Shown one piece after another: positions 21,585 to 33,098 of a stretch of 64,000 nt of DNA. Source of the DNA: Paraspadella gotoi (taxonomy: Eukaryota > Chaetognatha). Made by a program: the position numbers and the translations under genes. The notes below the pieces were generated by a model. It saw nothing but the letters and a program-made list of their open reading frames with translations. It was not told the origin of the DNA and made no database searches. Each line of letters begins with the position of its first letter. Positions within the stretch are counted from its first letter, which is position 1. Location: NCBI GenBank assembly GCA_051294375.1, contig CM119268.1:22396709-22460708 (forward strand), written 5' to 3'.

Positions 21585-24459
21585 ATTGTCGATTTAAGTA
21601 AATGATTTTGTATTTACAGGTTAATAAGATGAGTGTTCCTTTTATACAATTAAAAGAGTTAACTCAATCATCTTTCCACTTTATTAATAGGGAAGCCAGG
21701 TACTGTACTGAAAGAGAGTCTTGATTGAAAGCTTGCAAGGCCCTAACCCAGCATAGCCTATCCATTGCCCAAAGTCAGGGGCAAAATAGCTTATTAATCA
21801 AATGAAAGGAAAATTTTTATATTTGTTGTACCAATTTAATTAGCATAGATATTTTGACTTTCTCAAAAATTTATTTAAAAATGGATACTGAATTCAAAAT
21901 AAAGTTTTAGTTAAGGTTTTTACTCTTCCACTTGGGGTGGATAATCATTTTTCCTCAGTCAAGTGGAAGAGGGCTAGAGACTATTTAATTATTTTTTTAA
22001 GCCTATGGTTTTTATATAGGCCAAAAAGTGACTTATATAGTCAGGTATAACCGAGACTAAATTGGTAATTAATTCTAATTGAAAGAAGAAAAGAGTGTTA
22101 ATGAAGGTTATGTAATTGATTCTGGCTTATGAAACAAATCAACCATCCACCTGCAAGGAATCTTCTTTGTGATTTGGCCAAGGGACTTCGCCAAAATATC
22201 CTTCGTTGGTGACCCACGGGCCAAGATTGAGTTGTCTTGCGTTGTAGTTAAAGCAGATAACATCATCTGCGGGGAAGAAACAATTTAAACTTTAGTGGAT
22301 TAATTCAGACCAGAAAATTTCCTTTTTTTTTCAGGATTGTACATCAATAGATAAATTGTAAAAACCCCAAAATTTACTTCTATTTTCCCAAATATTCTCT
22401 TATTTCTGATCCTATTTTTTCTGGAATATAAACATAGAAACTGGACTAAAAATTTCAATCTATTTTCCACAATTTTATCCTATTTCTAAGCCTCTTTTTT
22501 TTAGCTTTTAATTTTTAGTGCTATTACTGCAATTAGTCATGCTCAATGCTCATTTATCATTTGAATGTCAAATTGTTTCTTTTATAGTTTTATCGTTTTA
22601 TCTTTTTATCGTTTTAACTGTCAAATGTTTCTTTTATTTCAGAGAGAGAGAGAGAGAGAGAGTGTGTGTGTGTGTTCCACTTTAGAAGTTGCTTTTAAAC
22701 GACAATTCTTTCGACTCTCGACATCCAAACCAGAAATCTGAATGGACGACGGGAACTTGAAAGACGCCGACTTTGTTTCGCCGTCACGATGTCCACATAA
22801 TCCTCGCTGCGGCTGGAGAAGGAAATGGTTCTGCTGTGAAGGTTTAGCCTAGGAGAATCGATGTGTTGCTGTTTTTTTAATTACCGATAAAATAAGTTGT
22901 CATTTATGGCTCCGCCAGAAATTGGAGTAGAAGTTTTTCCGCATGCGGAGATGGTCGCAGCAACGGGGCGATTATAGGCTTGTTGTATGACAGTCAACTT
23001 TGAAGACTGATAAAGAGAATGTGTTGATTATGACGGAGACAAGAGATGAGATAAAGAAAGAGTCAATCACTAATTCAAGTCACTTTAATAATGGCAATTT
23101 TATTATACATACTGAATTTTGCAGTAAAAGATAAAGTCGGTAACCAACAATAAACACCCTATAATATATATGAAATTAATGTGTGAGATTTTCATTTCAA
23201 TTTACAACCCGAAGAACTTCGATGAGGATATCGAATCTGGATTAAAGACAAAATCGCATTCCCCTTTTGTCTCGCAATTGCAGCGCCTCCTCGCGATATT
23301 GAATGACGATCGATAATCTTAAGAAACAAACGATCAAATATGTGTTTTTATTAATAAAATATAACATGTAATTGATCAAATTCACTGCGATTATTATCAA
23401 CGAGTCATTAAGTTATCAATAATTAATCTTCAGCGAATTCAAAAACTCAAATTAAGATTATCATAAACATTAAACATTAAACAATTAAACAATAACAAAT
23501 TATTGACAAACCTTTCGTCGGTCCAATGATTAAGTCCGTCTTCGCCTTCGTATCCTTTGGGCGTCTCATCCACGACTGAGTTGACTTCGGCGTAAAAAGG
23601 CTTCACTTTCTTTAGCCACTCGTTCATCAGATCTGTGGAATTTAATGGTTAAGGAATTTAAAGGTTTGACGTGAAATTTGACTTTTTGTCCATGTTATGA
23701 ATGAAGCATCCAATGATAATTTACTTAACAAAGTTTAACAGAGTTTAAATATAAGTAAAACAGACAAATAAACAAAAAGACCGACCGACCAAAAAATTAC
23801 TTAGAGCTATAGATTTCGCGAGCAAACGCACGATAACATATTTGATGATTTTTTTTATAATAGTATTAAACTAGACTCAGAGTGAGTCTTGATTGAAAGC
23901 TTTCAGATCCCTGCCATGTTATTATCTTGTACCATCTATTGTCCAAAGTCAGAAGGTCTAAGTTAGACTCTAACTTGATTATTGAATATATGGATAATTT
24001 ATAAAATTGGTTGTACCAATTTCTTAGTATGGACATTAAACAAGAACAGGATAGCAATAACCCTAATCTCTTACCGTTAACCCAATCCCTAACCTGATCC
24101 CTTAACCAGATCCCCTGACCCTTCTCCGATCCCTTTTCCCTACTTGCTGAGTCGTCGACGCTGTGGTCGCATCTGACGAAGAGGCTCGTCCTTGCTCTCG
24201 GATGTTGAAGAGAGTCGAGGCCTCCGAGGAAGTGGGGGAGGGTGTGGCCTTTGTTGCGGACGAGGATGACGAGGAGGACGGAGGGAGGAGGAGGAGGAGG
24301 AAGAGGAGGAAGTGACTGGTCAACCGGGATTTCCTCGGCGAAAGTCTTTGTCGTTGTTGTTGTCGCTGTCGTTTGCCAAAAATGCAGTCCGATGCCCAAG
24401 AATGCCGTCGTCAATGCTAACGCGACGAAAGCGGAGACGGTTCGACTAGACACGCTCAT
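19663..24459 (-). CDS. procollagen galactosyltransferase (COLGALT/GLT25D-type), 12 exons
   Basis: ER enzyme family that moves galactose from UDP-galactose to hydroxylysine of collagens. Exons (minus): 24459-24144, 23632-23512, about 23317-23209, 23006-22885, 22812 to about 22680, 22266-22151, 21544-21304, 20973-20837, 20654-20539, 20463-20363, 20212-19973, 19784-19663. N-terminal signal-anchor, then a Pro run and VLLVILVRNKGHTLPHFLGG, matching COLGALT. Exon 3 holds the DSD of the first GT domain. Exon 7 has VYIINLKRR and VVEAFDGK. Exon 8 has GEIGCFLSHINIWK. Exon 9 has VLILEDDVHFEKG (EDD of the second GT25 domain). Exon 11 has VDIYLPIMFDKFP. The C terminus is KKEL, a KDEL-like retention signal (human COLGALT1 ends RDEL). 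Exons 1, 2, 6 and 8-12 read cleanly. Exons 3, 4, 5 and 7 carry indels that are absent or different in the other copies, so sequence error is more likely than gene death. GA/CT microsatellites abut exons 7, 8 and 9. Confidence 0.85.
20656..20730. repeat. GA microsatellite next to COLGALT exon 9 acceptor
   Basis: Runs of GA on the + strand end at the exon at 20654, so on the gene strand a CT tract forms the polypyrimidine tract of the acceptor. Confidence 0.9.
21641..21850. repeat. dispersed repeat (roughly 230-bp family), near-complete copy
   Basis: Starts near TTTTATACAATTAAAAGAG and runs through AATAGGGAAGCCAGG, GAGTCTTGATTGAAAGCTTG and CCAAAGTCAGGGGCAAAATA to TTGTTGTACCAATTTAATTA. It lies in a COLGALT intron. 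Fragments also lie at 869-935 and about 2750-2790. Confidence 0.8.
23874..24035. repeat. dispersed repeat (roughly 230-bp family), copy in COLGALT intron 1
   Basis: Carries GAGTCTTGATTGAAAGCTTT, TTATTATCTTGTACC, GTCCAAAGTCAGAAGG and ATTGGTTGTACCAATTTCTT in family order. Confidence 0.8.
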
Positions 24460-24663
24460 GGTTTCCTGGATTTTATAGTCAGTGTGTTTAGTTTAAAACT
24501 GAAAGGATAATTTAAGTATAATTTAATTATTTAAATTAAAATTTTGTGAGAGAAAACAGATGTAAGGTAAGGTATTGATTACTTTAGACTAAAGTTTGCT
24601 AAATTAGGCAACCTTTTTTGAGCTGAAATTTATGTTATGCATAAGTTTAAGATGATATAATGG

Positions 24664-27600
24664 TCTCTTTCTTCTATCTCTCTCTCTCTCTCTCTCTCCT
24701 CTCTCTCCACTTTTCTTCTCTCTCTCTCCTCATCTCTTTTCACGAAAGCTTCTTTTGATTTTCCCTTGTTTTTTTTTTTCTTCCATTTTTTTTCTTTCTT
24801 TGTATCTTCAATCTTTTTTATTCTTTATTTCTTTTTTTAGTTATTTCTTTCTATTCCCCCCTATCTCTCTCATCTCTCTTTCTCTCTCTCTACTCATTCC
24901 ATCAATTCCCAAATCACACACCCCCATCTTTCTACATCAACCAATTCCTCACATTTCTTATCCTTCAACATCTTCCATCGAATGCCTCGACTACATCAGC
25001 CTCGATCACCACATCTTCTCCATCTTAAACATCATCCTTCAATCTTTCCGCTGTGGTCCGCGCTTCAATGTTTATGAGTAATCGCGATCCAACCCGGAAG
25101 GGTGTCCGCGAGAGGTGAGTGGGGGGTCAGGTGGATGGAGGGAGGGGGTAAAGGACCGTCTCCAAAAGTTTCTAGGAGAAAACTCGTCGTAGGCGTCCTT
25201 TAGATTCCTGAAGAAGAGAGAGAGAGAGTAGAGAGAGAGAGAGAGTCAATATGTCGATTTATAGTAAATGATTTTGTATTTTACAGGTTAATTAAGATGA
25301 GTGTCCTTTTATAACAATTAAAAGAGTTAACTATCATCTTTCATCTTTATTAATAGGAAGCCAGGTACTGTACTGAAAGAGAGTCTTGATTGTAAAAGCT
25401 GCAATGGCCCTAACCCAGCATAGCCTATTCCCATTGCCTCAAAGTCAGGGGCAAAATATGCTTATTAATCAATGAAAGGAAAATTTTTATATTTGTTTAG
25501 TACCAAATTTATTAGCATAGATATTTTGAACTTTCCTCAAAAATTTATTTAAAAATGGATACTGATTCAAAAATAAATTTTAGTTAAGGTTTTTAACTCT
25601 TGGCCACTTGGGGTGATAATCATTTCCTCAGTCAAGTGGAAGGAGGGCAGAGACTATTAATTATTTTTTTAGCCTATGGTTTTTATATAGCCAAAAGTGA
25701 CTTATATAGTCAGGTATAACGAGTACTAAATTGGTAATTAAATTCTAAAGTTGTGAGAGGAGGAGATTTTTTGTTCTGGCTTATGCCATCTGCAAGGAAT
25801 CAAAAAAAAATGATTTGGCCAAAGGGATTGGACCAATATCCTGTCGTTAGGTGACCCACGGCCAAGATTGAGTCTGTCTGCGTTCGTCAGTGCGTAAAGC
25901 AGCATAACATACATCATGGCGGGGAAGAAACAAGTTAAACTTTAGTGGATTAATTCAGACCAGAAAATTTCCTTTTTTTTCAGGATTGTACATCAATAGA
26001 TAAATTGAAAAAACCCCAAAAAATTACTTCTATTTTTTCCCAAATATTCTCTTATTCTGATCCTATTTTTTCTGGAATATAAACATAGAAACTGGACAAA
26101 AATTTCATCATAATTTTCCAACAATTTTATCCTAATTCTAAGCTCTTTTTTTTAGCTTTTAATTTTTAGTGCATTACTGCATATTAGTCATGCTCCAATG
26201 CCTTCATTTATCATTTGAAATGTTCAAATTGTTTCTTTTATAGTTTTTAAATCGTTTTTAGTCTTTTTATCGTTTAACTGTCAAATTGTTTCTTTTATTT
26301 CAGAGAGAGAGAGAGAAGGAGAGAGTGTGTGTGTGTGTCTCACCTTTAGAACACCGTTTGCCTTTTAAACGACAATTCTTCGACCTCTCGACATCAAACC
26401 AGTAAATGCGAAATTGGACGACAGGAACTTGAAAGACGTCCGAACTTGTTTTCGCCTCACGATGTCGCACATAATCCCACGCTGCGGCTGGAGAAGGAAA
26501 TGGGTTCGCTGTAGAAAAGGTTTAGCCTAAGGAAGATCGATATGTTGCTGTTTTAAATTACGATAAAATAAGTTGTCATTATGCTTCCCCAAGAAATTGG
26601 AGTAGAGATTTTTCAGCATCGGAGAATGGTCGCAAGCAACGGGGCGATTATAGGCTTGTTGTATGACAATCAACTTTGAAAGAACTGATATAAGAGATGA
26701 GTTATTAATAGACGGAACAAGAGATGAGATAAGAAAGAAGTCAATCACTAATCAAGTCAACTTTAAATATGGCAATTTTAATTATACAGTACTGAATTTT
26801 GCAAGATAAAGATAAGTCCGGTAACCAACAATAAACAACCCTAATAATAATATGAAAATTAATGTGTGAAGATTTTCATTTTCATTTACAAACCCCGAAG
26901 AACTTCGAATGAGGATATCGGAATCTGAAAAAGACAAAATCGATATTCCCTTTTGTCTCGCATTGGCAGCGCCTCCTCGCGATAATTGAATGACGATCGA
27001 TAATCTAGAAACACGATCAAAATATTGTGTTTTTATTAAATAAAATATAACATGTAATGATCAAATTCACTGCGATTATAATCGAACGAGTCATTAAGTT
27101 ATCAATAATTAATCTTCCAGCGAATTCAAAAACTCAAAATTAAGATTATCATAAACATTAAACATTAAACAATAAAACAATAGACAAATTATGACATCTG
27201 GTGGTCCTATCACCACAGTGGATTAAAGCTGATCTTTCGGCAGCGCCTCAGTGGCTCAGTGGATCTAATGCACCATCCAATGTTGCGTCCCCTGGTTTCG
27301 AGCCCTGAGGTTGTCATGTAGAAAGTGGGATGGACCGGGTAAGCCCGCCTGTAGCATGGGCCTACTGCCAGATCCAAAGCTCTGGACTAACATGAACATG
27401 CTGTCCTCGCTGTCGCCAACGAGGTGACACCGCTGCGGGTGTGCGCCCTGTAAAACCAGCCTCTTCAATGGTGAGCCCGACGTGATCCCGAACAGACGCA
27501 ACCCGGGCATGATAAATACTCCTCCTGCACTTGATGTGGTTTGAGCTACGCAGCTACCACTCATAACGCAAAAGGCCACCAGAATGAAGAGATGGTTTCA

Positions 27601-28918
27601 GCGGAGAGACATGCGCTGGTTCATCCCTACTTCCTATCATCATAGTGAGAGTCCTGGGGCGGCGTGTCTGTGGTCCTATCCCACAATGATTAAGCTGATT
27701 CTTTCGCAGCGCCTCCAGTGGCTCAGTGGACTAATGCACCAATCCCAATGTGCGTCCCCTAGGTTCGAGCCTGAGTTGTCATGTAGAAAGTGGGATGGAA
27801 CCCGGGTACCCGCCTGTAGGCATGGGCCTACTGCAGATCAAAGCTCTTGGTACTACATGACATGCTGTTCTCGCTGTCGCCCAACGAGGTGACACGCTGC
27901 GGGTGTGCGCCCTGTAAAAAACCAGCCTCTTCAGACAAACCTTTCGTCGGTCCAATGATTAAGGTCCGTCCTTTAAGCCTTTCGTATCCTTTGGCGTTCA
28001 TCCACGACTGAGTTGATCTTCGCGTAAAAAGGCTTTCAACTTTCTTTAGCCAACTCGTTAATTCAGATCTGGGAATTAATGGTTAAGGAATTTAAAAGGT
28101 TTTGACGGTGAAATTGATTTTTTGTCCAATGTTATGGAATGAAGCAGTCCAATGAATAATGTTACTTAACAAAGTTTTATACAAGAGTTTAAATATAAGT
28201 AAAACAGACAAAATAAAACATAAAAGACCGACCTGACCAAAAAATTATTAGAGCCTATAGATTTTCGCGAGCAAAAACGCACGATAACATATTTGATGAT
28301 TTTTTATAAATAGTATTAAACTAACTCAGAGTGAGTCTTGATTGAAAGCCTTTTCAGATCCCTGCCATGTTATTATCTTGTATCATCTATTGTCCAAAGT
28401 CAGAAGGTCTATAGTTAACCTAACTTGAGATTATTGAATATATGGAAATTTAAAAAATTGGTTGTACCAAATTTCTAAGTATGGACATTAAACAAGAAAC
28501 AAGGATAGCAATAACCTAATCTCTTTACCAGTTAACCCCCAATCCCTAACCTGATCCCTTAACCAGATCCCCTGACCCTTCTCACGATCCCCTTTTCCCT
28601 AACTTGCTGAGGTCGTCGACGCTGTGGTCGCATCTACGAAGAGGCTCGTCCTTGCTTCTCTGGATGTTGAAGAGAGCGAGGGCCTCCGAGGAAGTGGGGG
28701 AGGTGTGGCCTTTGTTGCGGACCGAGGATGACAAGGAGGACGGAGGAGAGAGGAGGAGGAGGAAGAGGAGGAATGACGGTCACCGGGTATTCCTCGGCGA
28801 AAGTCCTTTGTCGTTGTTTGTTGTCGCTGTCGTTTGCGCAAAAATGCAGTCCGATGCCCAAAGAAGCGTCGTCAATGCTAACCGACGAAAAGCGGAGACG
28901 TTCGATAACAACGCTCAT
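24664..28918 (-). pseudogene. duplicate copy B of the COLGALT 5' two-thirds, indel-ridden
   Basis: Follows 21.01-24.48 kb in direct orientation at high identity but with single-base insertions and deletions every few tens of bases. Recognisable minus-strand exon matches: exon 1 about 28918-28605, exon 2 about 28075-27937, exon 3 about 27005-26890, exon 4 (QQAYNRPVA) about 26680-26560, exon 5 about 26500-26345, exon 6 about 25920-25795, exon 7 about 25210-24955. No exon reads through intact. A 737-bp SINE dimer (27197-27933) sits in intron 2 and is absent from the other copies. The indel pattern resembles uncorrected long reads; a second haplotype is the likely source. Confidence 0.75.
27197..27933 (+). 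mobile_element. tRNA-derived SINE dimer, insertion-polymorphic
   Basis: Two related units (27201-27467 and 27670-27933) start GTGGTCCTATC and end CCAGCCTCTTCA, joined by a linker of about 200 bp. Each has a Pol III A-box (TGGCTCAGTGGACTAA in unit 2) and B-box (GGTTCGAGCC). The insertion is flanked by GACA, and the empty site is visible in copy A (23.50 kb) and copy C (44.40 kb). The linker starts GGTGAGCCCGACGTGATCCC, resembling the antisense 3' end of tRNA-Trp. Confidence 0.75.
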
Positions 28919-29317
28919 GGTTTCCTGGATTTTAGTCAGTGTGTTTAGTTTAAAAACTGAAAGGATAATTTAGGAAGTTTAATTTAATTATTTAAATTAA
29001 AATTTGTGAGAGAAAACAGATGTAAGGTAAGGTATTGAATTACTTTAGACTAAAAAGTTTGCTTTAAATTAGGCAACCTTTTTTGAAGCTGAAATTATGT
29101 TATGCATAAAAGACAAAAACTAGTAACATACAGAATCACAATCCAATTATTAAATCCAGTGACATATGTGACATTATGTAAATATGTCTTTGTCGACCTA
29201 AAATTAATGAAAATTTAAAAAAAAAACCAAATGAAAGAAAAATTCGTCAGTCAAAACAATCGGATCGTCGGTTACAAAGTTCTGATCGAAGAAAACAGGT
29301 TTGGAGAAAAGAGAGAG

Positions 29318-29351
<34 letters not shown>

Positions 29352-32300
29352 GAGACACAAAGCAATATCATCTAACTTGCAAACGTTTTAACAAATTTGT
29401 TAAAGATTCATACTAGCATGAAGACTAATTTTGCTCTTTATAAAATCCAAGATTGTAATTAACCTTTTTAAAGTTACATCTAATTATTTTTTTAATTTTC
29501 TTAATCTTTTTTCTCGTCTACCTGTAACATAGAATTCCGGTTTTTGATTAGAACTGGAATGACTATAATAACAAAATCGGGGAAAATAGGAAATTCTTAA
29601 ATCCAATTGATAACCATGAACTTCAAATAAACTTCTTCTTTTAATATACTAGTGGCTAAGATTCTTATCCGAGTCCATCACAACTCAAAACTTAGCTATG
29701 TATATTGTAATTGTACACTAATACTATCAGAAACAAACTCCGTTTATCGATGACCTCTATTGACCCCGAACCGACAAATTCTAACCGACACCTCGCCCCC
29801 ACAGCCGACGAAACATCCACCCGACACTCCTCCGTCTCTCGCGTGGCGGCCAACCCACTTCGGCAAAGGCGTCATTGTCCTTAGACTTATAATTATCCAG
29901 ATTTTTATCAAAATAAAATGAAGTCAAGTAATAAAGTACTAAAGACTTTAGACTTAGTGATCTTAGAAATGAAGATCAATCGAGAATTAATTTGAAAACA
30001 AAAAAACAGCTCACGAAATTGTTTTTTTAATAACAATAATTAACAATTAACTACCGAAGAGAAGATAATAATTTATAAAGTTCATCGTGACTTTTGAAAA
30101 AATAAGGATGTCACAACTATATTGCGAAGAAACCAAGAAGAAAATTAACACTATTTTTTTAAACCGAATTGTTGAATGACGAATTCTGTCAAAAATTGAG
30201 TCGACTTGGTTGCTGGAGCAGAGTAGTTGGAATCTGAATTTGTTAAATAAATGAAATTAATCAATTACTAAATAAATTAATAATACCATTAAGAGAGTGA
30301 ACAAGATAAATTTGACGCATGTCCCGCCTCATACAAAATCAATGAGAGTCAATAATAGATTTATAAAAAAAATCATAATCAAAAATAGTTCATTTACCCC
30401 ACAAAATCGTCCCTACCCACACTCGCTCTTCACTAAAGAAACTCAAACAAAACCTGTATCGGTGAACGTAATGATCATCTCCACCTTTGTTCGGCCGACA
30501 AAATCTGAGGTTCGGCGGCGAACGGCGACCAGATGTCGCTTCTTGAATTCAATTCGTCCATTCGTAGACGCGATGTTCATTTGTTTCCGGGAAATTTCGC
30601 CTCGTAGGGAACCTTGTCGTAACATTATGGGTAAGTAAAATGTCGGACTGGTACGAAGTTTTGGTAGTTGGGTTCTCGCGCCAGGAGCTTTTCTTGGCGC
30701 CTAAGATGGGAATTAGAAACATGATTATTTAAAATATATTAATAATCAATATTTTTTTAACCTTCAAAAACTGAGTAATATACTGCAAGTGTCACAAAGA
30801 AAGTCGCTAGCTCCACAATGTGCTCGGTAAATTTTTGGTTTCAATTTCGCGAAAATGAATCGTATTTCATGAAAATCAATCATTTTTTTGTAACAAAGAT
30901 ATTAGATTAATAGCAACAATTCTAAATAATCTAACGTCTACATTCCCAAATATATGTACACAATATATTATTTTTCCTCTTCAATTTCTGACAAATCGTC
31001 CTTCAGTTTTTCTCTAAACCAAATATCATATTCCAATCGTCGTCTTCCAAATGAGGACCTTATTTAAAATTAAGCAATAAGAATTTAATTTTATTTTATT
31101 TATTTATTAGTAATTTCAAACCCATAACCTTTTCATATTAATTCTCTACCACTTCCTCCAAAATATGAATTTTTTTTTTTTTTTTTGTGAGACAGTGAAA
31201 GCAGCCAAACCTCACCAAAAGTAAGGCCTCGTCCTGTGAAAAGGAATCTTCATAGTTTTGGACAACACCTCGAATCCCTAATTCTGAAGACACTGCAGAA
31301 ATTTTAGGAACAGGAAAATTATGTTATGTGAAATAATATTCTAAAATTTCTCAATAATTTTCAACAAATATCTGAATCATTGATAAACTTTCATAAAAAC
31401 CAGTAGAAACCATTTTATTGATAGGTAAGCCAAGTACTCTGGGATAAATAAATTAGAACAGTGAGAGATTCTTCGTTGAAAACTATGCAGGATCTTCTTA
31501 TGTTATTATCTTGTCAAAAGGGATGGAGGCCTAAAACCACCATATACCTGACCAAAGTCAGAATGAATGGCTAATTCTATAAAAGTTGGACCGAATTTTC
31601 ATTTAACTTTAGCTAATTTCTATTTTCCTGTCTTAATGAACATCTCACTCTCAAGCTCTAAAACATTCACTCTCTATCAACACTTCACTCTCTCCTCATC
31701 CAGCATCTTCCCATCAACTGCGCTCGACTACATCAGCGACTTCGGATCCCCATCTCTCCAATCTTAAACATCATCCTCAATCTTTGCTGTGGTCGTTCGC
31801 TTCAAGTTGATGATGTAGACGCGATCCAACCCGAGTGTCGCGAGGAGGTGGAGGTGGGAGGGTCAGGTGGTTGGAGTGAGGGGGGGGGGTCAATGTCGAG
31901 GAGAAATTGATTGAAGGCATCTTTTTAGAGTCTGAAGATGGAGAGAAATATAGATTTAAGTTTAAATCATACTATTTATAATTTTTTTAAAATATTTGGC
32001 TATTGGGTCATGCACGATGCACCTTTAATAAAATATTGTCATCATCCTCACCAGGCAAATGATTTTTCGGTATCTCTAGCTCATTTGCATATTGTAGCAT
32101 TAAAGATTATGTTCTTAAATTTTCATTCGGTTTTCTTAAATGTTTGGTATTATGGTGGACTAAAATCCACTAACCGTTCATCAGCGGCCTTGGTGCCGGA
32201 GGCAAGTCATTCGCCTCCCAACCCAAAGGTCCGGGTTTAGCCGGTGGGTCGCTAGCATTTAGAGACGAAACTTTTTCACCTGAGTAACTCGGTGTTACAA

Positions 32301-33073
32301 GAACGGTTGTATAACACTTATCAATTTTTTTACTGTCTCTTATTGGTGAGCCCGATTCCGAACACAACAGCAACAACAACACTTTCAGGCGACATGCCAA
32401 CATGGCGATGCACTTTCCGCCACAACACATCAGCGACATGCTCAACTTGGTGACGAACTTCACAACAACAACAATTCACTGAAGAGACGCAACAGACTTC
32501 TCCTACGGAGGGGGGGATGTATGGGTGACTAAAATCCACTAACCGTTCATCAGCGGCATTGGTGCGGAAGGCAGTCATTCGCCTCCCAACCCAAAGGTCG
32601 GGGTCTAGCCGGTGGTCGCCTAGCAGTTTAGAGGACGGGCGCTTAACCCGCCTGTAACCGGTGTTACAGCCTGATCCGAACTCAGGGACTGCTTATATAG
32701 AACGGTTCTGTCATTAACACTTATCAATAATTACTGTCTCTTCAGTATGATCAATTCGCCTTACTTAAAAAACATTCATAATCAATTCGTTATCCTTACT
32801 ACAAAAACTCCCAAATTGCCACAACTCCATTTTAATTTATTAGTCCCTCCGACTGGACTTCGTCCGGAAAAAAACTCTTCGTTCGAGAACCCAAGGGGAA
32901 GATTGGGGCACGAGCATTGTAGTTGAAAGAGATGAGATCGTCTTGAAAGTGAAAGAGACAGAAAGAAAGCTAGACAGTGCAATACGAACCATTAGAAATC
33001 CCCATATTCTTTCGACTCGACATCAACAAAATGCTGAATGGACGACGGATTGAAGACGCCGATTTTGTTTCGC
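28919..33073 (-). pseudogene. copy R1 of the second COLGALT paralog, 3' exons, plus COLGALT upstream region
   Basis: After the copy-B 5' flank (to about 29110) this segment matches 45.5-49.9 kb in order. Minus-strand exon remains: about 30697-30480 (DIYLPIM/EHRVYEW exon), about 31060-30990 (ILEDDV exon), about 31292-31150 (LGIRVVQNYED...GEVGCF exon), about 31933-31650 (LKDxFNQFLL...INLKRR exon), and about 33073-32995 (YVDIVRRNK exon, cut by the N run). Frames are broken by scattered indels. A GA repeat lies at 29300-29352. A 595-bp SINE dimer at 32151-32745 is missing from the matching place near 49.54 kb. Confidence 0.65.
32151..32745 (+). mobile_element. second tRNA-derived SINE dimer with Lys-like head, insertion-polymorphic
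   Basis: Inserted after TTTGGTAT; the empty site TTTGGTATGATCAATTCG is at about 49.54 kb. Two units each start GACTAAAATCCACTAACCGT (32158 and 32527). The segment at about 32613-32690 folds as a tRNA: D-arm CCTAGCAGTTTAGAGG, anticodon stem-loop CGGG-CGCTTAA-CCCG (CTT), T-arm CCTGA-TCCGAAC-TCAGG. Both units end in a TACTGTCTCTT tail. An inverted copy lies at about 34438-35032. Confidence 0.65.
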
Positions 33074-33098
33074 NNNNNNNNNNNNNNNNNNNNNNNNN
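33074..33098. other. assembly gap, 25 N
   Basis: Exactly 25 N, the same length as the runs at 36774 and 39989, so a placeholder rather than a measured gap. Confidence 0.99.

Noticed and set aside
27465-27520. tRNA-Trp pseudogene on the minus strand
   Set aside because: Only the 3' third resembles tRNA-Trp. The rest does not fold, so it was kept as part of the SINE linker.
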